Position numbers and translations under genes: made by a program. From assembly GCA_045638005.1 (NCBI GenBank), contig JAZUAN010000042.1:1-32317 (forward strand): a DNA stretch of 32,317 nucleotides, written 5' to 3'. This DNA is from URNF01 sp045638005. Lineage in GTDB: Bacteria; Bacillota; Clostridia; Oscillospirales; Acutalibacteraceae. Positions 24,383 through 32,317 of this stretch are shown piece by piece. The notes under the pieces are model-generated. The model did not search any database. It was not told the origin of the DNA and worked only from the letters and a program-made list of their open reading frames with translations. The first letter of the stretch is position 1; each line of letters begins with the position of its first letter.

Positions 24383-26338
24383 TTATTTGTAATACTTCTC
24401 GCAAGCGGCTTTTAAGTCTTCCTCATATTCTTTGAGGATTTTATTTGCCTTAACACTGGGTTCAATCAGACCGGAACCATCGCTATCCAAACCATCGGTA
24501 ACACTGTCGATAGCAGAGTTGAATACTGCTCTGGCTTCACGCAAACCGGGAATGGTCTTAAAGGCGTCATAGCGATGGGAGTTCTTGATATTTGCAACCA
24601 GATATTTATCAACTTCGTCGATGCAAGACAGGTTATTGAACTTCTCGACAGCTTTGGGGGAGGTGGAGGTCAGGTAATATACATGAGAGTTGAGGTTGTA
24701 TTTTTTAGCCTGAGAATCCTCGTACATAGTCAAACGGGCAAGGTTGCCGTTAGTAGAGAAAGTCATGAAGCGCAGAGCTTGATAGCAAGCATCCATAGCG
24801 CTGTCCGGCGTAGTGCTGGTGATAAAGCAATGGTCAATGTGCATCATCAGGTTGCCGTCCTTGTTAGGAGTAGTCCATTGTTTCCACTCCAGGTCAGGAT
24901 ATCGTTTACCCCATTTCTCGGTATAAACGGTCAGGGTATTCTCCATAAGGGCCATACCGGCAGACCAAAGAGCACCATACTTCAAGCTGGTGCCAAGCAC
25001 CGAGCTGAGATCGTTTCTATGATACCAGCCTTCAACGCCCTTGATTTCACGCCATGCGCGGAACTGCAGGGCACCTTTTTGCAAGTACTGGACATCATAC
25101 TGCTTGGTGTCGTAATTATAACCACCGGCAGCATAATCGCCTTTTCCGGTGCTGTGATACCAAGCTGTATAGCCCAACACGGCGGACAAAGAACCGATAG
25201 CCACGCACTTCTTTTGATCCCAACCGGCGGCACCTTTTCTGAGCATCTCTTCATATTCTTCCAAAGACCACTCGAGACCGGGAAGATCCTTCTCGGACAT
25301 GTTGAGTTCTTCCAACAACTTCGTGTTAAAAGCAACCGTCTCGAAGGTCGCTTGGTGCGGCAATGCAACCAACTCACCATAGAAAGTGTAGTCATCTTTC
25401 AGGTTGGTGGGAATATATTTCGCCTCGGGATCCTTGGCAACGTACTCGGTGATGGGCTTAACCCAGCCGCCGTTCATGATGTAGGTCGGAACCTCACCGG
25501 CTTCGTCCCACATGATGTTAGCAGCACTCTTGGTAGCCATGTTCTTGGTCAAATACTCACGGCCGTCATCGTTGGTGTCGTGAGTCCAATAGTCATATGT
25601 GAATGTAATGTTGGGATACAGTTTTTCCATAACGTCGAACATAGCGTCATAGTCGGTCGGACGCACGGTATCAATAGCAATGGAAACGGTACCCTCTATC
25701 TCATAGTTAGCGCCGGCATCGTCTACGGGAGTGAAGGTCAAGCTCTGCGCCTGATTCTTGGTAGCACGGGTCTTGCTGGTGCCTTTCTGGGTAGTCTTCT
25801 GTTCTGCAGTGGTTTTCTTTTTGCGAGTAGTCGTCTTTTTCTTAGTAGTTTTCTTGGTGTCGTTATCGTCGTCGTCTTTATTGCTGTTTTTCTTAGTGGT
25901 TTTCTTAGTGGTTTTCTTAGTGGTTTTCTTGGTGTCATCATCGTCGTCTTTGTTGCTGTTTTTCTTAGTGGTTTTCTTAGTGGTTTTCTTGGTGTCATCG
26001 TCGTCTTTATTGCTGTTTTTCTTAGTGGTTTTCTTGGTGTCGTCATCGTCGTCTTTGTTGGAGTTTTTCTTAGTAGTTTTCTTGGTGTCGTCATTATCGC
26101 CGTCAGCGGGTTCCTCGTCGTCAGCGGGTTCCTCGTCGTCGGCGGGTTCCTCGTCATCAGAGGGTTCCTCGTCATCAGAGGGCTCCTCATCGTCAGCGGG
26201 CTCTTCGTCGTCGTTTGCTACACCGGAATCTTCATCAGTGCTATAACTTTCGAACATGACCTGCGTCTGCGTGGTGCATCCAGCCATCAAACCGATGACA
26301 AGCATAAATGCAAGCAAAAGCGCTAAAAGCTTTTTCAT
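24383..26338 (-). CDS. Solute-binding lipoprotein with long charged low-complexity linker
   Basis: The 651-aa protein has a lipoprotein signal with clear lipobox LMAGC (cysteine near residue 21). Residues about 40-80 are ADDEEP/SDDEEP acidic repeats. Residues about 80-205 are alternating DDDD, TKKTTKK and NSNK blocks, ending in a basic TKKKTTTRKKKTT tract. From about 215 on is a family-1 extracellular solute-binding fold (EGTVSIAIDTVRPTDYDAMF, SAANIMWDEAGEVPTYIMNG, ETVAFNTKLLEELNM). ATG 26338 is chosen because AGAGG is 9 bases upstream; ATG 26347 would be only one base from it. No permease is adjacent, so it may feed the second permease pair at 8845-10994 or act as a surface capture protein. 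The linker is long enough to cross the wall. Confidence 0.88.
   Translation of the reverse strand: MKKLLALLLAFMLVIGLMAGCTTQTQVMFESYSTDEDSGVANDDEEPADDEEPSDDEEPSDDEEPADDEEPADDEEPADGDNDDTKKTTKKNSNKDDDDDTKKTTKKNSNKDDDDTKKTTKKTTKKNSNKDDDDDTKKTTKKTTKKTTKKNSNKDDDDNDTKKTTKKKTTTRKKKTTAEQKTTQKGTSKTRATKNQAQSLTFTPVDDAGANYEIEGTVSIAIDTVRPTDYDAMFDVMEKLYPNITFTYDYWTHDTNDDGREYLTKNMATKSAANIMWDEAGEVPTYIMNGGWVKPITEYVAKDPEAKYIPTNLKDDYTFYGELVALPHQATFETVAFNTKLLEELNMSEKDLPGLEWSLEEYEEMLRKGAAGWDQKKCVAIGSLSAVLGYTAWYHSTGKGDYAAGGYNYDTKQYDVQYLQKGALQFRAWREIKGVEGWYHRNDLSSVLGTSLKYGALWSAGMALMENTLTVYTEKWGKRYPDLEWKQWTTPNKDGNLMMHIDHCFITSTTPDSAMDACYQALRFMTFSTNGNLARLTMYEDSQAKKYNLNSHVYYLTSTSPKAVEKFNNLSCIDEVDKYLVANIKNSHRYDAFKTIPGLREARAVFNSAIDSVTDGLDSDGSGLIEPSVKANKILKEYEEDLKAACEKYYK
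25820..26214 (-). repeat. Repeats encoding the charged linker of the lipoprotein
   Basis: At 26101-26214, six 18-bp units encode ADDEEP/SDDEEP. At about 25850-26095, four larger units each run TKK(TTKK)n-NSNK-D4-5, with n rising 1, 1, 2, 3 along the protein; each extra TTKK is a 12-bp copy. The graded series suggests stepwise slippage expansion. Confidence 0.9.
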
Positions 26339-26383
26339 AGCTACCATTCCTCTTTCTCTCTTTTTTTTGCTTTTATCCTCACC

Positions 26384-26416
26384 CGCGGCGCCTACGCCTT
26401 ATACATAGGCGCCGCG
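26384..26416 (-). other. Strong GC hairpin between the giant protein gene and the lipoprotein gene
   Basis: Perfect 11-bp arms CGCGGCGCCTA (26384-26394) and TAGGCGCCGCG (26406-26416), loop of 11. No T-run follows on either strand, so it may be a processing or stabilising stem inside one transcript rather than a terminator. No promoter is evident between it and the lipoprotein gene. Confidence 0.6.
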
Positions 26417-26460
26417 AGTAAAATAAAGTTCATACGGAATACCAAGGCTGCTTTCAGGAT

Positions 26461-29400
26461 TTATTTCTTATACTCCTTGCCCCATTCAAAGTACCATTCC
26501 TCTTTCGTGGGTTGCCATCCTTCATATTCGTCCTTGATGTCCTCGGGGGCCCAAGCCCTTTCGGCCTCATCCAACGGCACCTCTTCGCCATCTGCGTTAA
26601 GGGCGGTAATCTGGAAGTTATCATAGGTGGAATTGTTGCCAAGGGCACCGATGCCAACAAGGCCGCCCCAAGCTTGATCAGCAAGACCTGCGTAGTAAAC
26701 GTCTGAATCATCTACTTTTATAGAGATGATGCCATCCACTACCTCGATTACCATATGATGCTGAACTTTCCGATCATAGGTTTTAATGAAATCCGAGTGC
26801 AAATCGACGGTGTATTCCACCGTGCTGGAGCTATCCACAGCACCCATCATATTAAAGTGGCCCTCCTGCTCTATGTAGGCCCATATACCGCCGCCCAAAG
26901 AAGGCGCAAACGCGGTGCCGCTGCTCTTTTTGCTAGCAGACAGCCACTCTTCCCAACTACTGGTACCATCTGCAGTAGCGTTCCAGTCAACGGGACCAAA
27001 CGTCTTGTTGGGGTTCTGCACACCGAACAGCAAGTAGGAATGCCAAATGCCGGCGCCTTGTGTGTAATCCACCTCTACACGATAGTTGGCAAAATTCAGA
27101 TCCTTCAAAATCAAGGTGGAAATGCCTCTAGCTCTGCCTTCGCCGCTACCGGCGCCCAGATTCATAGTGTAATTGGTGGTAACTCTGCCATTTTTTATAG
27201 TCCAACGCTTGTTAGCATCAATTGTAACAAGATCACCATCATAAGCAGAATAATAGATCTGTTCGCCGTGTCTTTCTGTTTCCTTGATGGTCGGCTCGGA
27301 ATACTGGCTGTAAAAATCTAAGAAATCGTTGGGATGATCAAAATAATACTTCACGCTCTTTGCAGTATCATAATCACCGTTGATCTGATTGTTTACAGTC
27401 ACCTCATATTTGAGGGAAGGATCCAGCACCATGCCCTGTAACGGGCGGAACTCGGCGGTAAAGGCATGCTCGCCTTCTGCGTTGGAACGATAGGTGTCAC
27501 TCACCAATGAATACGGCAGTTCGTACGTATAACCGTTTTCATCCGCAACCTTCAACATGCCGTCCACATCCACCGAGAGCGATTCGCCCAAGGAGCGATC
27601 AATCTCCAACATTTCCGGCTCGGGTGTGAGTATGTTTTTGATGTTGATATCCTTTGCATCGAGATCGGTGATGCGAAGATTATCGAAAGTGGCGCCGTTC
27701 TGGTTGCACGCCAGGAAAATATAGCCACCCTCGTAGGTATCAGGCAGATCTACCTCATACGGTTTGGTACTGTTGTTGAAGTAATACCATACGTGACCAT
27801 CAGAGACAATGATCTTCACATGTTGCATGGTACCGTTAACGGGTTTATACGGTTCCACTGCTTGACTGGAAATCAGTTTGACGGTATTGGTATCCGGTTT
27901 ATATCCCCAAAATCTTGCAGTACCACCATCTACGCCGGCCGTTTTTTCAACAAAGAAGCTGTAACCACCGTTAATTTGTGTAGAAAATACGCTCTTTGCA
28001 TCGCTGTAGTCTTTTGCACCAAAGCCTACAAAGTTCCAACAGGAGTTGGCGGTTGTATCCACTTCAAGAATAAAGTTTTTATAGGCTTTATCCTTGAGCA
28101 CCGCAATACTAAAGTTGGTAGTGTAAGCACGACTGGAGCTCTGATCCTGATAAAACTCACCGTTGATTTCTTTGCCGTTTTGCAATTCTTCGCTGGTGAA
28201 ACGAATGCCTGTGTTTTGCTGGCTCAATTTGCCGTTAACAACAGTCCAACCATCATACTCGGTATCTTCCGTGCGGATGGCAGCCTGGTCAAAACCATTA
28301 GTGGTCGGCAAGAACCAGCTCTCAAAGCTATCCAACGAAGTCGCATCATCAAAGGTATACTGTGCGGTAATATCACGATCAAACGCGCCTACAAACACCG
28401 TTAACGCTGCACGAATATCGTTAGTGCCATCGAGATAGCCGATCAGTTTATAATCGCCTTCAGTAGTCAAATCCACAGAATCAAAAACCCAATAGACATT
28501 CATCTGCGTGGTGCTGTTATCTGCTTTGCGAACTGTCAGCGTGGTGGGTAACTGTGCCTCCACTTCGGATCTTGCAGCGCCTGTGTCAACCACAATCCGA
28601 TCGATAGGCATATCGACCGAAACATACTCGCCGACAAAGTCAACCGCAACGCCGTTTGCATCCAGCTTAGTAACATCCACACTGCTGATGCCAAGCGCGG
28701 CGCCGGAATAACCGAAGGTGAAATAACCATCGCCGGTCGGAGCGCCATTCAATATACGGATAGCACGCATTTCACCATTGACATACACCTCAATCTTGTT
28801 TCCGAACATGCGGACGCGATAGGTGTACGTGCCACTGGGTGTACCGATGGCAGGACCATCAATCAGAAGCGGAGCTGCGGATCCATTTGCGATGGTGATA
28901 TCACCGCCGACTGCAAAGCCGACTGCAATCTGACCATCCACAAAATCTGTGCTTCCGGGTGTGGCAACGATCTTGCCCACCTTGGTCGCGTCGCTCTGTC
29001 TTGCGGTGACCCAGAAGGTACCTTCCTGCTTTTCGTCAATAACAACCTTGAAGCTTGCATCAAAATTGGAAAGCATTACGTTCTTGGGACTCATCAACGC
29101 CACATTGGCAGTAGCATTGGAGCTCAAATCATTTTGACGCATCAAGACCTTGCTATCGCTTAACTTCCAGTGATCGGCAAGACTCTCGGTCTTGGTGGTA
29201 GCCGTGCCGCTTATCATCGCGCTATAATAGAAATCATAGAGCTGTGCGATAGCGTCTTCGCTTGTATTCATAGACTGGGAATACCGCTCAACAGCAGTAT
29301 CCCACGGACAACCGGCAACCGTATCCTCGCCATTAATATTCACGCGTTTGCCAGCAGCGTCCAAACGATACAGTTCGATATCGCCAATATTCATCTTCTT

Positions 29401-32317
29401 AGAGGCCAAGCCATAAGCAAGATAGCCGGAACCGCTGCGGTTGATGGTGACGGGGCTTAGACGGTTATCATAGTATGTAACAGAAGCATCCAAGCTCGTC
29501 ACCTTTACGGTAACCTTGTTGCCAACCACCTTCACGTAGATTTTTACGTCCGACGGGAGTTTGGAATCGAACTTTGCGGTTTGATCCTCGTTGTACATAT
29601 CGCCTTCATCGGACTTGTGCAAGCTGTTTCCTGTTTCAGGATCTTTCGCCCTCTTGGAAACAATCTGGTCGCCGCCCGCGATAGTAATACCGTATCTGGA
29701 GACCGCCACAAATGCTTGCTCCGTATTAATAACCCAATAATTATTGGTAAATTTACCCGGAGTCGCTTGACGGAAACCAATGATCGCAGTGTTTTCGTGC
29801 GCCGGATCGCGCTCAAAACGGACATTGAAAGTTGTTTCAAAGTTTTCAAACATCAACTGCTCACCGGTAACGCTGTTACGCGGTACCAAAGAGTTGATCA
29901 TACGGAAATTCTGCTGACCGGCAAAAGAACCGGTTCTTTGCAACCACTTGTTCTGATATACAGTTGTGAAAGCGCCGGTATCGTTTTTCTGACCATCATA
30001 CGCTAAACTTACGCCCGCCTGCATCTGTTCATGTCGACCTTGACAGTCATAATATAGTGCAACCTTGTTGTCAATATAACTGATAATGGTAGAAGCCGCG
30101 GGATGATAAGTATCACCGTACTTGTCAGCAAACACATAGCTGTTAGTACCGCTGACCGGGTTTTCGCCATCCAAAATCGGAGAACCATCAGCATTGGTCT
30201 TGGTAGCGGTGTATACTCCATCTTTGTACTCGATAAGATCGGTAACCGAGAACTGGAATTTTTCAACATCAGGTTGAACAACCGGCACACTGAAATCGAC
30301 CAAATTGCCAGTGTCATCTAAACGGTTGATCCACATTGCACCGAAACTGCCCACAGAAGCTGAAACACCAAAAGCTACATAGCCTTTCTCGGTGTAATTG
30401 ACCGTGAAGATACCGCTGTACAATTTTGAAGCACCGGTACTATCAAAGATCTGTACGGTCACCTTTGTGCCGATAGCCTTGATCTTTACCAACACTTCCT
30501 GCGGTAAAGCGGTAGAGAATACGTCGCCAAAATCGTCGTCAGCGAACTGATCCGCGTGGTAGAAACGCTCTCTGGTGATTTCAGAACCACCGGCAACCGC
30601 GATAGAGTTTTGGGTGATAGCAACGAGCACCTGCTCCTGATTCATGGCGTCCGTGTCATTCACAAACTTTGCAGGGTTCTTCTGACGGAAACCAAACAGA
30701 GCAGCTCCGTCACCCTGATTATCCTCAAAGCGGAATTTGAAAGAAACGGACAGGTTTTGCAGCTGTGCCTGCTCATAGTAGAGATCCTTGGGAACAAGCG
30801 CATTAATCTGCTGAACACGTTTGCCCGAACCCTTTGCGTCGACGCGCTGCAACCAGTTGTTGCCATACAACCGCCAGTTGCCGCTCTCGGTAGCGCCGCC
30901 TTCGTTGCCGTATGCCGGCACTTTGCCGTAATGGCTACCTTCATGGTTATAATAGAAATCAACCTTATTAGAGATATAATCAATTGCCTTCGTATCAGAG
31001 AATTTATCGAAGGTGACATAATCAAAGGTATTGTTGGTTGCCTCATATTTGCCATCTGTGTAGGTAGCGCCGGGAACGTCGGTGAGGGATAACTCCCACG
31101 CCTCTGCATATAACCCCAATTCGGCGTCGGTTATCTCGTCTGTCGCAATCTTTTCGCCATTTTCGTCAAGATGCGTTAACAGAATGTCTCCGATGCCGCC
31201 GCGTCTGTTTGTCACACCATACGCGAGGTAACCCGCTTGAACGTGGGGTATGGAAACGGTTGCATCGTAGTAGGTTATTCCATCACCGGTAACCTTCACG
31301 GTGACCTTGTCGCCTACCGCTTTCACATATACGGTAATAGCAGCCGTTCCGGTAATTTCGGAAGCGAATGTTGCGGTAGCATCCGTGTCATACATATCGC
31401 CTTCGTTGGGCGTATGGTTAGTATGGCCGGAATAGATATCCTTACCACCGGACACCACAATACCGGTTCTGTTGACAACAACCAAACCTTGTTCCTGATT
31501 AACATTAAAGTAATCATTCACAAATTTGCCGGGGTTTGCTTGACGGAAGCCGAATACAAAAGCGGAATTGAAAGTGCCGTCAAACAGTACTTTGAATGTG
31601 GTCTCAAAGTTTTTATACGCCAGTACCTTTTCTTTGTACTTGGGTACCAACGAGGTGATCAGACGCAAATTCTGGCCGCCTTTATCCTTGTCGTAAGCAC
31701 GTATCAACCAAGCGTTTTCGTGCACACTCCTAAACCAACCAAAATCTTGGGTTTGACCCTCGTACGCAGCTTTATCACCCACACTCATCTTGTGGTAGAG
31801 AGCCTGATGATTGTAATAGATATCGAAATTCTTGTTTATAGCCTCGATAATGCTGGTCTTATCCGCCTTGCCATCGTTGACAGACTCGGCAAATTCAAAC
31901 GCATCTTTATCATCCGAGGTGTTCCCCGGTGTATTCATCGTATGCTTACCGGTGGTGGTGTCATACCCCGTCTTGTCGGCGGGAGTCCAGAAAAACGATT
32001 TGGGAGCACCAAAATTGACCGGAACACCTTCTGCATCCAGTTCGGTGATCTCCATGCCGTAAAGCATGATCTTATCATTGTTGGATGCGCCAAAGCTCAT
32101 ATAACCGCTGCCCGCTTTCGCCAAAGTGGTCTTGCGGCTGTACAATATCGCTTTGGAATCGGTCTCAGATACGATAACGGTCACGGAAGTACCCACAACC
32201 CTAACAGTGAGGTCGTACTTGGTCTTTGCGACAAGATTGTTTTCTGCAGACAGCCACTCGCCATCCACGTTTTTATTGGCAGTTAACGCCGCACCGCCTG
32301 CACCAAAAGTCAACTCG
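26461..32317 (-). CDS. Giant modular secreted protein of repeated beta-sandwich domains (5' end outside the window)
   Basis: About 1,952 residues are visible; the N-terminus lies beyond 32317. At least seven modules of roughly 230-310 aa follow each other, each ending in a near-invariant hinge, e.g. ITELDAEGVPVNF, INRLDDTGNLVDF, VTKLDANGVAVDF, ITALNADGEEVPL. Modules two to four share FYYN/LYYD starts, INxLVP, FETTF and FGFRQxNPGKFVN; later ones diverge. The strand pattern suggests laminin-G/concanavalin-like or DUF1080-like glycan-binding folds. Ig-like (Big_4-type) domains lie between modules five and six (about 28615-28355) and before the last (about 27620-27370). There is no catalytic signature I can name, no LPXTG and no C-terminal span. 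It probably binds glycans or the cell surface for the GH31 and binding proteins nearby. Confidence 0.75.
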   Translation of the reverse strand, partial: ELTFGAGGAALTANKNVDGEWLSAENNLVAKTKYDLTVRVVGTSVTVIVSETDSKAILYSRKTTLAKAGSGYMSFGASNNDKIMLYGMEITELDAEGVPVNFGAPKSFFWTPADKTGYDTTTGKHTMNTPGNTSDDKDAFEFAESVNDGKADKTSIIEAINKNFDIYYNHQALYHKMSVGDKAAYEGQTQDFGWFRSVHENAWLIRAYDKDKGGQNLRLITSLVPKYKEKVLAYKNFETTFKVLFDGTFNSAFVFGFRQANPGKFVNDYFNVNQEQGLVVVNRTGIVVSGGKDIYSGHTNHTPNEGDMYDTDATATFASEITGTAAITVYVKAVGDKVTVKVTGDGITYYDATVSIPHVQAGYLAYGVTNRRGGIGDILLTHLDENGEKIATDEITDAELGLYAEAWELSLTDVPGATYTDGKYEATNNTFDYVTFDKFSDTKAIDYISNKVDFYYNHEGSHYGKVPAYGNEGGATESGNWRLYGNNWLQRVDAKGSGKRVQQINALVPKDLYYEQAQLQNLSVSFKFRFEDNQGDGAALFGFRQKNPAKFVNDTDAMNQEQVLVAITQNSIAVAGGSEITRERFYHADQFADDDFGDVFSTALPQEVLVKIKAIGTKVTVQIFDSTGASKLYSGIFTVNYTEKGYVAFGVSASVGSFGAMWINRLDDTGNLVDFSVPVVQPDVEKFQFSVTDLIEYKDGVYTATKTNADGSPILDGENPVSGTNSYVFADKYGDTYHPAASTIISYIDNKVALYYDCQGRHEQMQAGVSLAYDGQKNDTGAFTTVYQNKWLQRTGSFAGQQNFRMINSLVPRNSVTGEQLMFENFETTFNVRFERDPAHENTAIIGFRQATPGKFTNNYWVINTEQAFVAVSRYGITIAGGDQIVSKRAKDPETGNSLHKSDEGDMYNEDQTAKFDSKLPSDVKIYVKVVGNKVTVKVTSLDASVTYYDNRLSPVTINRSGSGYLAYGLASKKMNIGDIELYRLDAAGKRVNINGEDTVAGCPWDTAVERYSQSMNTSEDAIAQLYDFYYSAMISGTATTKTESLADHWKLSDSKVLMRQNDLSSNATANVALMSPKNVMLSNFDASFKVVIDEKQEGTFWVTARQSDATKVGKIVATPGSTDFVDGQIAVGFAVGGDITIANGSAAPLLIDGPAIGTPSGTYTYRVRMFGNKIEVYVNGEMRAIRILNGAPTGDGYFTFGYSGAALGISSVDVTKLDANGVAVDFVGEYVSVDMPIDRIVVDTGAARSEVEAQLPTTLTVRKADNSTTQMNVYWVFDSVDLTTEGDYKLIGYLDGTNDIRAALTVFVGAFDRDITAQYTFDDATSLDSFESWFLPTTNGFDQAAIRTEDTEYDGWTVVNGKLSQQNTGIRFTSEELQNGKEINGEFYQDQSSSRAYTTNFSIAVLKDKAYKNFILEVDTTANSCWNFVGFGAKDYSDAKSVFSTQINGGYSFFVEKTAGVDGGTARFWGYKPDTNTVKLISSQAVEPYKPVNGTMQHVKIIVSDGHVWYYFNNSTKPYEVDLPDTYEGGYIFLACNQNGATFDNLRITDLDAKDINIKNILTPEPEMLEIDRSLGESLSVDVDGMLKVADENGYTYELPYSLVSDTYRSNAEGEHAFTAEFRPLQGMVLDPSLKYEVTVNNQINGDYDTAKSVKYYFDHPNDFLDFYSQYSEPTIKETERHGEQIYYSAYDGDLVTIDANKRWTIKNGRVTTNYTMNLGAGSGEGRARGISTLILKDLNFANYRVEVDYTQGAGIWHSYLLFGVQNPNKTFGPVDWNATADGTSSWEEWLSASKKSSGTAFAPSLGGGIWAYIEQEGHFNMMGAVDSSSTVEYTVDLHSDFIKTYDRKVQHHMVIEVVDGIISIKVDDSDVYYAGLADQAWGGLVGIGALGNNSTYDNFQITALNADGEEVPLDEAERAWAPEDIKDEYEGWQPTKEEWYFEWGKEYKK
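29315..31990 (-). repeat. Three long protein-level repeats in the giant gene
   Basis: Aligned start motifs fall at about 31815 (DIYYNHQ), 30955 (DFYYNHE) and 30050 (ALYYDCQ), spacing 860-905 bp, with a more distant fourth at about 29230 (DFYYSA). Each holds VNxEQ..V and a GG turn before its hinge. DNA similarity is low enough to imply old duplications. Confidence 0.8.

Noticed and set aside
24575..26326. 583-aa plus-strand open frame opposite the lipoprotein
   Set aside because: It is antisense to a well-supported lipoprotein gene, lacks a ribosome-binding site, and its Val/Phe/Ser-rich stretches are the mirror of the charged repeats.

Overview
The window looks like a chromosomal segment of an anaerobic, Gram-positive Clostridia-type bacterium. 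The evidence is strong Shine-Dalgarno sites, TTGACA/TATAAT promoters, an oxygen-sensitive class III ribonucleotide reductase, lipoprotein and YIP1-type surface proteins, and sugar ABC permeases without a dedicated ATPase. Base composition is near balanced. All product names rest on reading motifs by eye; no database search was possible.

Left part (1-8.8 kb, mixed strands). A ThuA-like gene (minus) is divergent from an AraC-family regulator (plus). A roughly 600-base non-coding stretch follows, carrying small palindromic units that resemble interspersed repeats. Next comes a deoxyribonucleotide/redox cluster on the plus strand: nrdG, nrdD (with an ATP cone at the front and a CxxC redoxin domain fused to the end) and trxB. 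It is driven by a near-consensus promoter with one NrdR-type box just upstream of the -35 and a second inside the spacer. A 212-bp foldback element with about 31-bp imperfect terminal inverted repeats fills the nrdG-nrdD gap. After trxB lie two back-to-back gene remnants, then a KDPG aldolase fused to a glyoxalase/VOC-like domain.

Right part (8.8-32.3 kb, all minus strand). This is a large carbohydrate-capture and uptake locus. In transcription order it holds: a giant secreted protein of at least seven related beta-sandwich modules, cut by the window edge; a solute-binding lipoprotein with a very long charged linker; a secreted, membrane-anchored GH31 glycosidase with acidic hexapeptide repeats; and then a seven-gene operon. 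That operon runs: 979-aa solute-binding protein, permease, permease, NHL/TPR/YIP1 membrane protein, DUF5696-like protein, permease, permease. It starts from a consensus promoter, has a 160-nt leader, and its genes overlap or lie within 16 nt of each other. The likely job is to bind and trim an alpha-linked glycan at the surface and import the products through two permease pairs powered by a shared ATPase encoded elsewhere. The substrate cannot be told from the sequence.

The most interesting points are the whole surface-glycan locus with its extracellular propeller-YIP1 protein and DUF5696 partner, the modular giant protein, the expanding charged linkers, the lysine/alanine-rich cytoplasmic extension of one permease, and the foldback element inside the NrdR-controlled nrd cluster.
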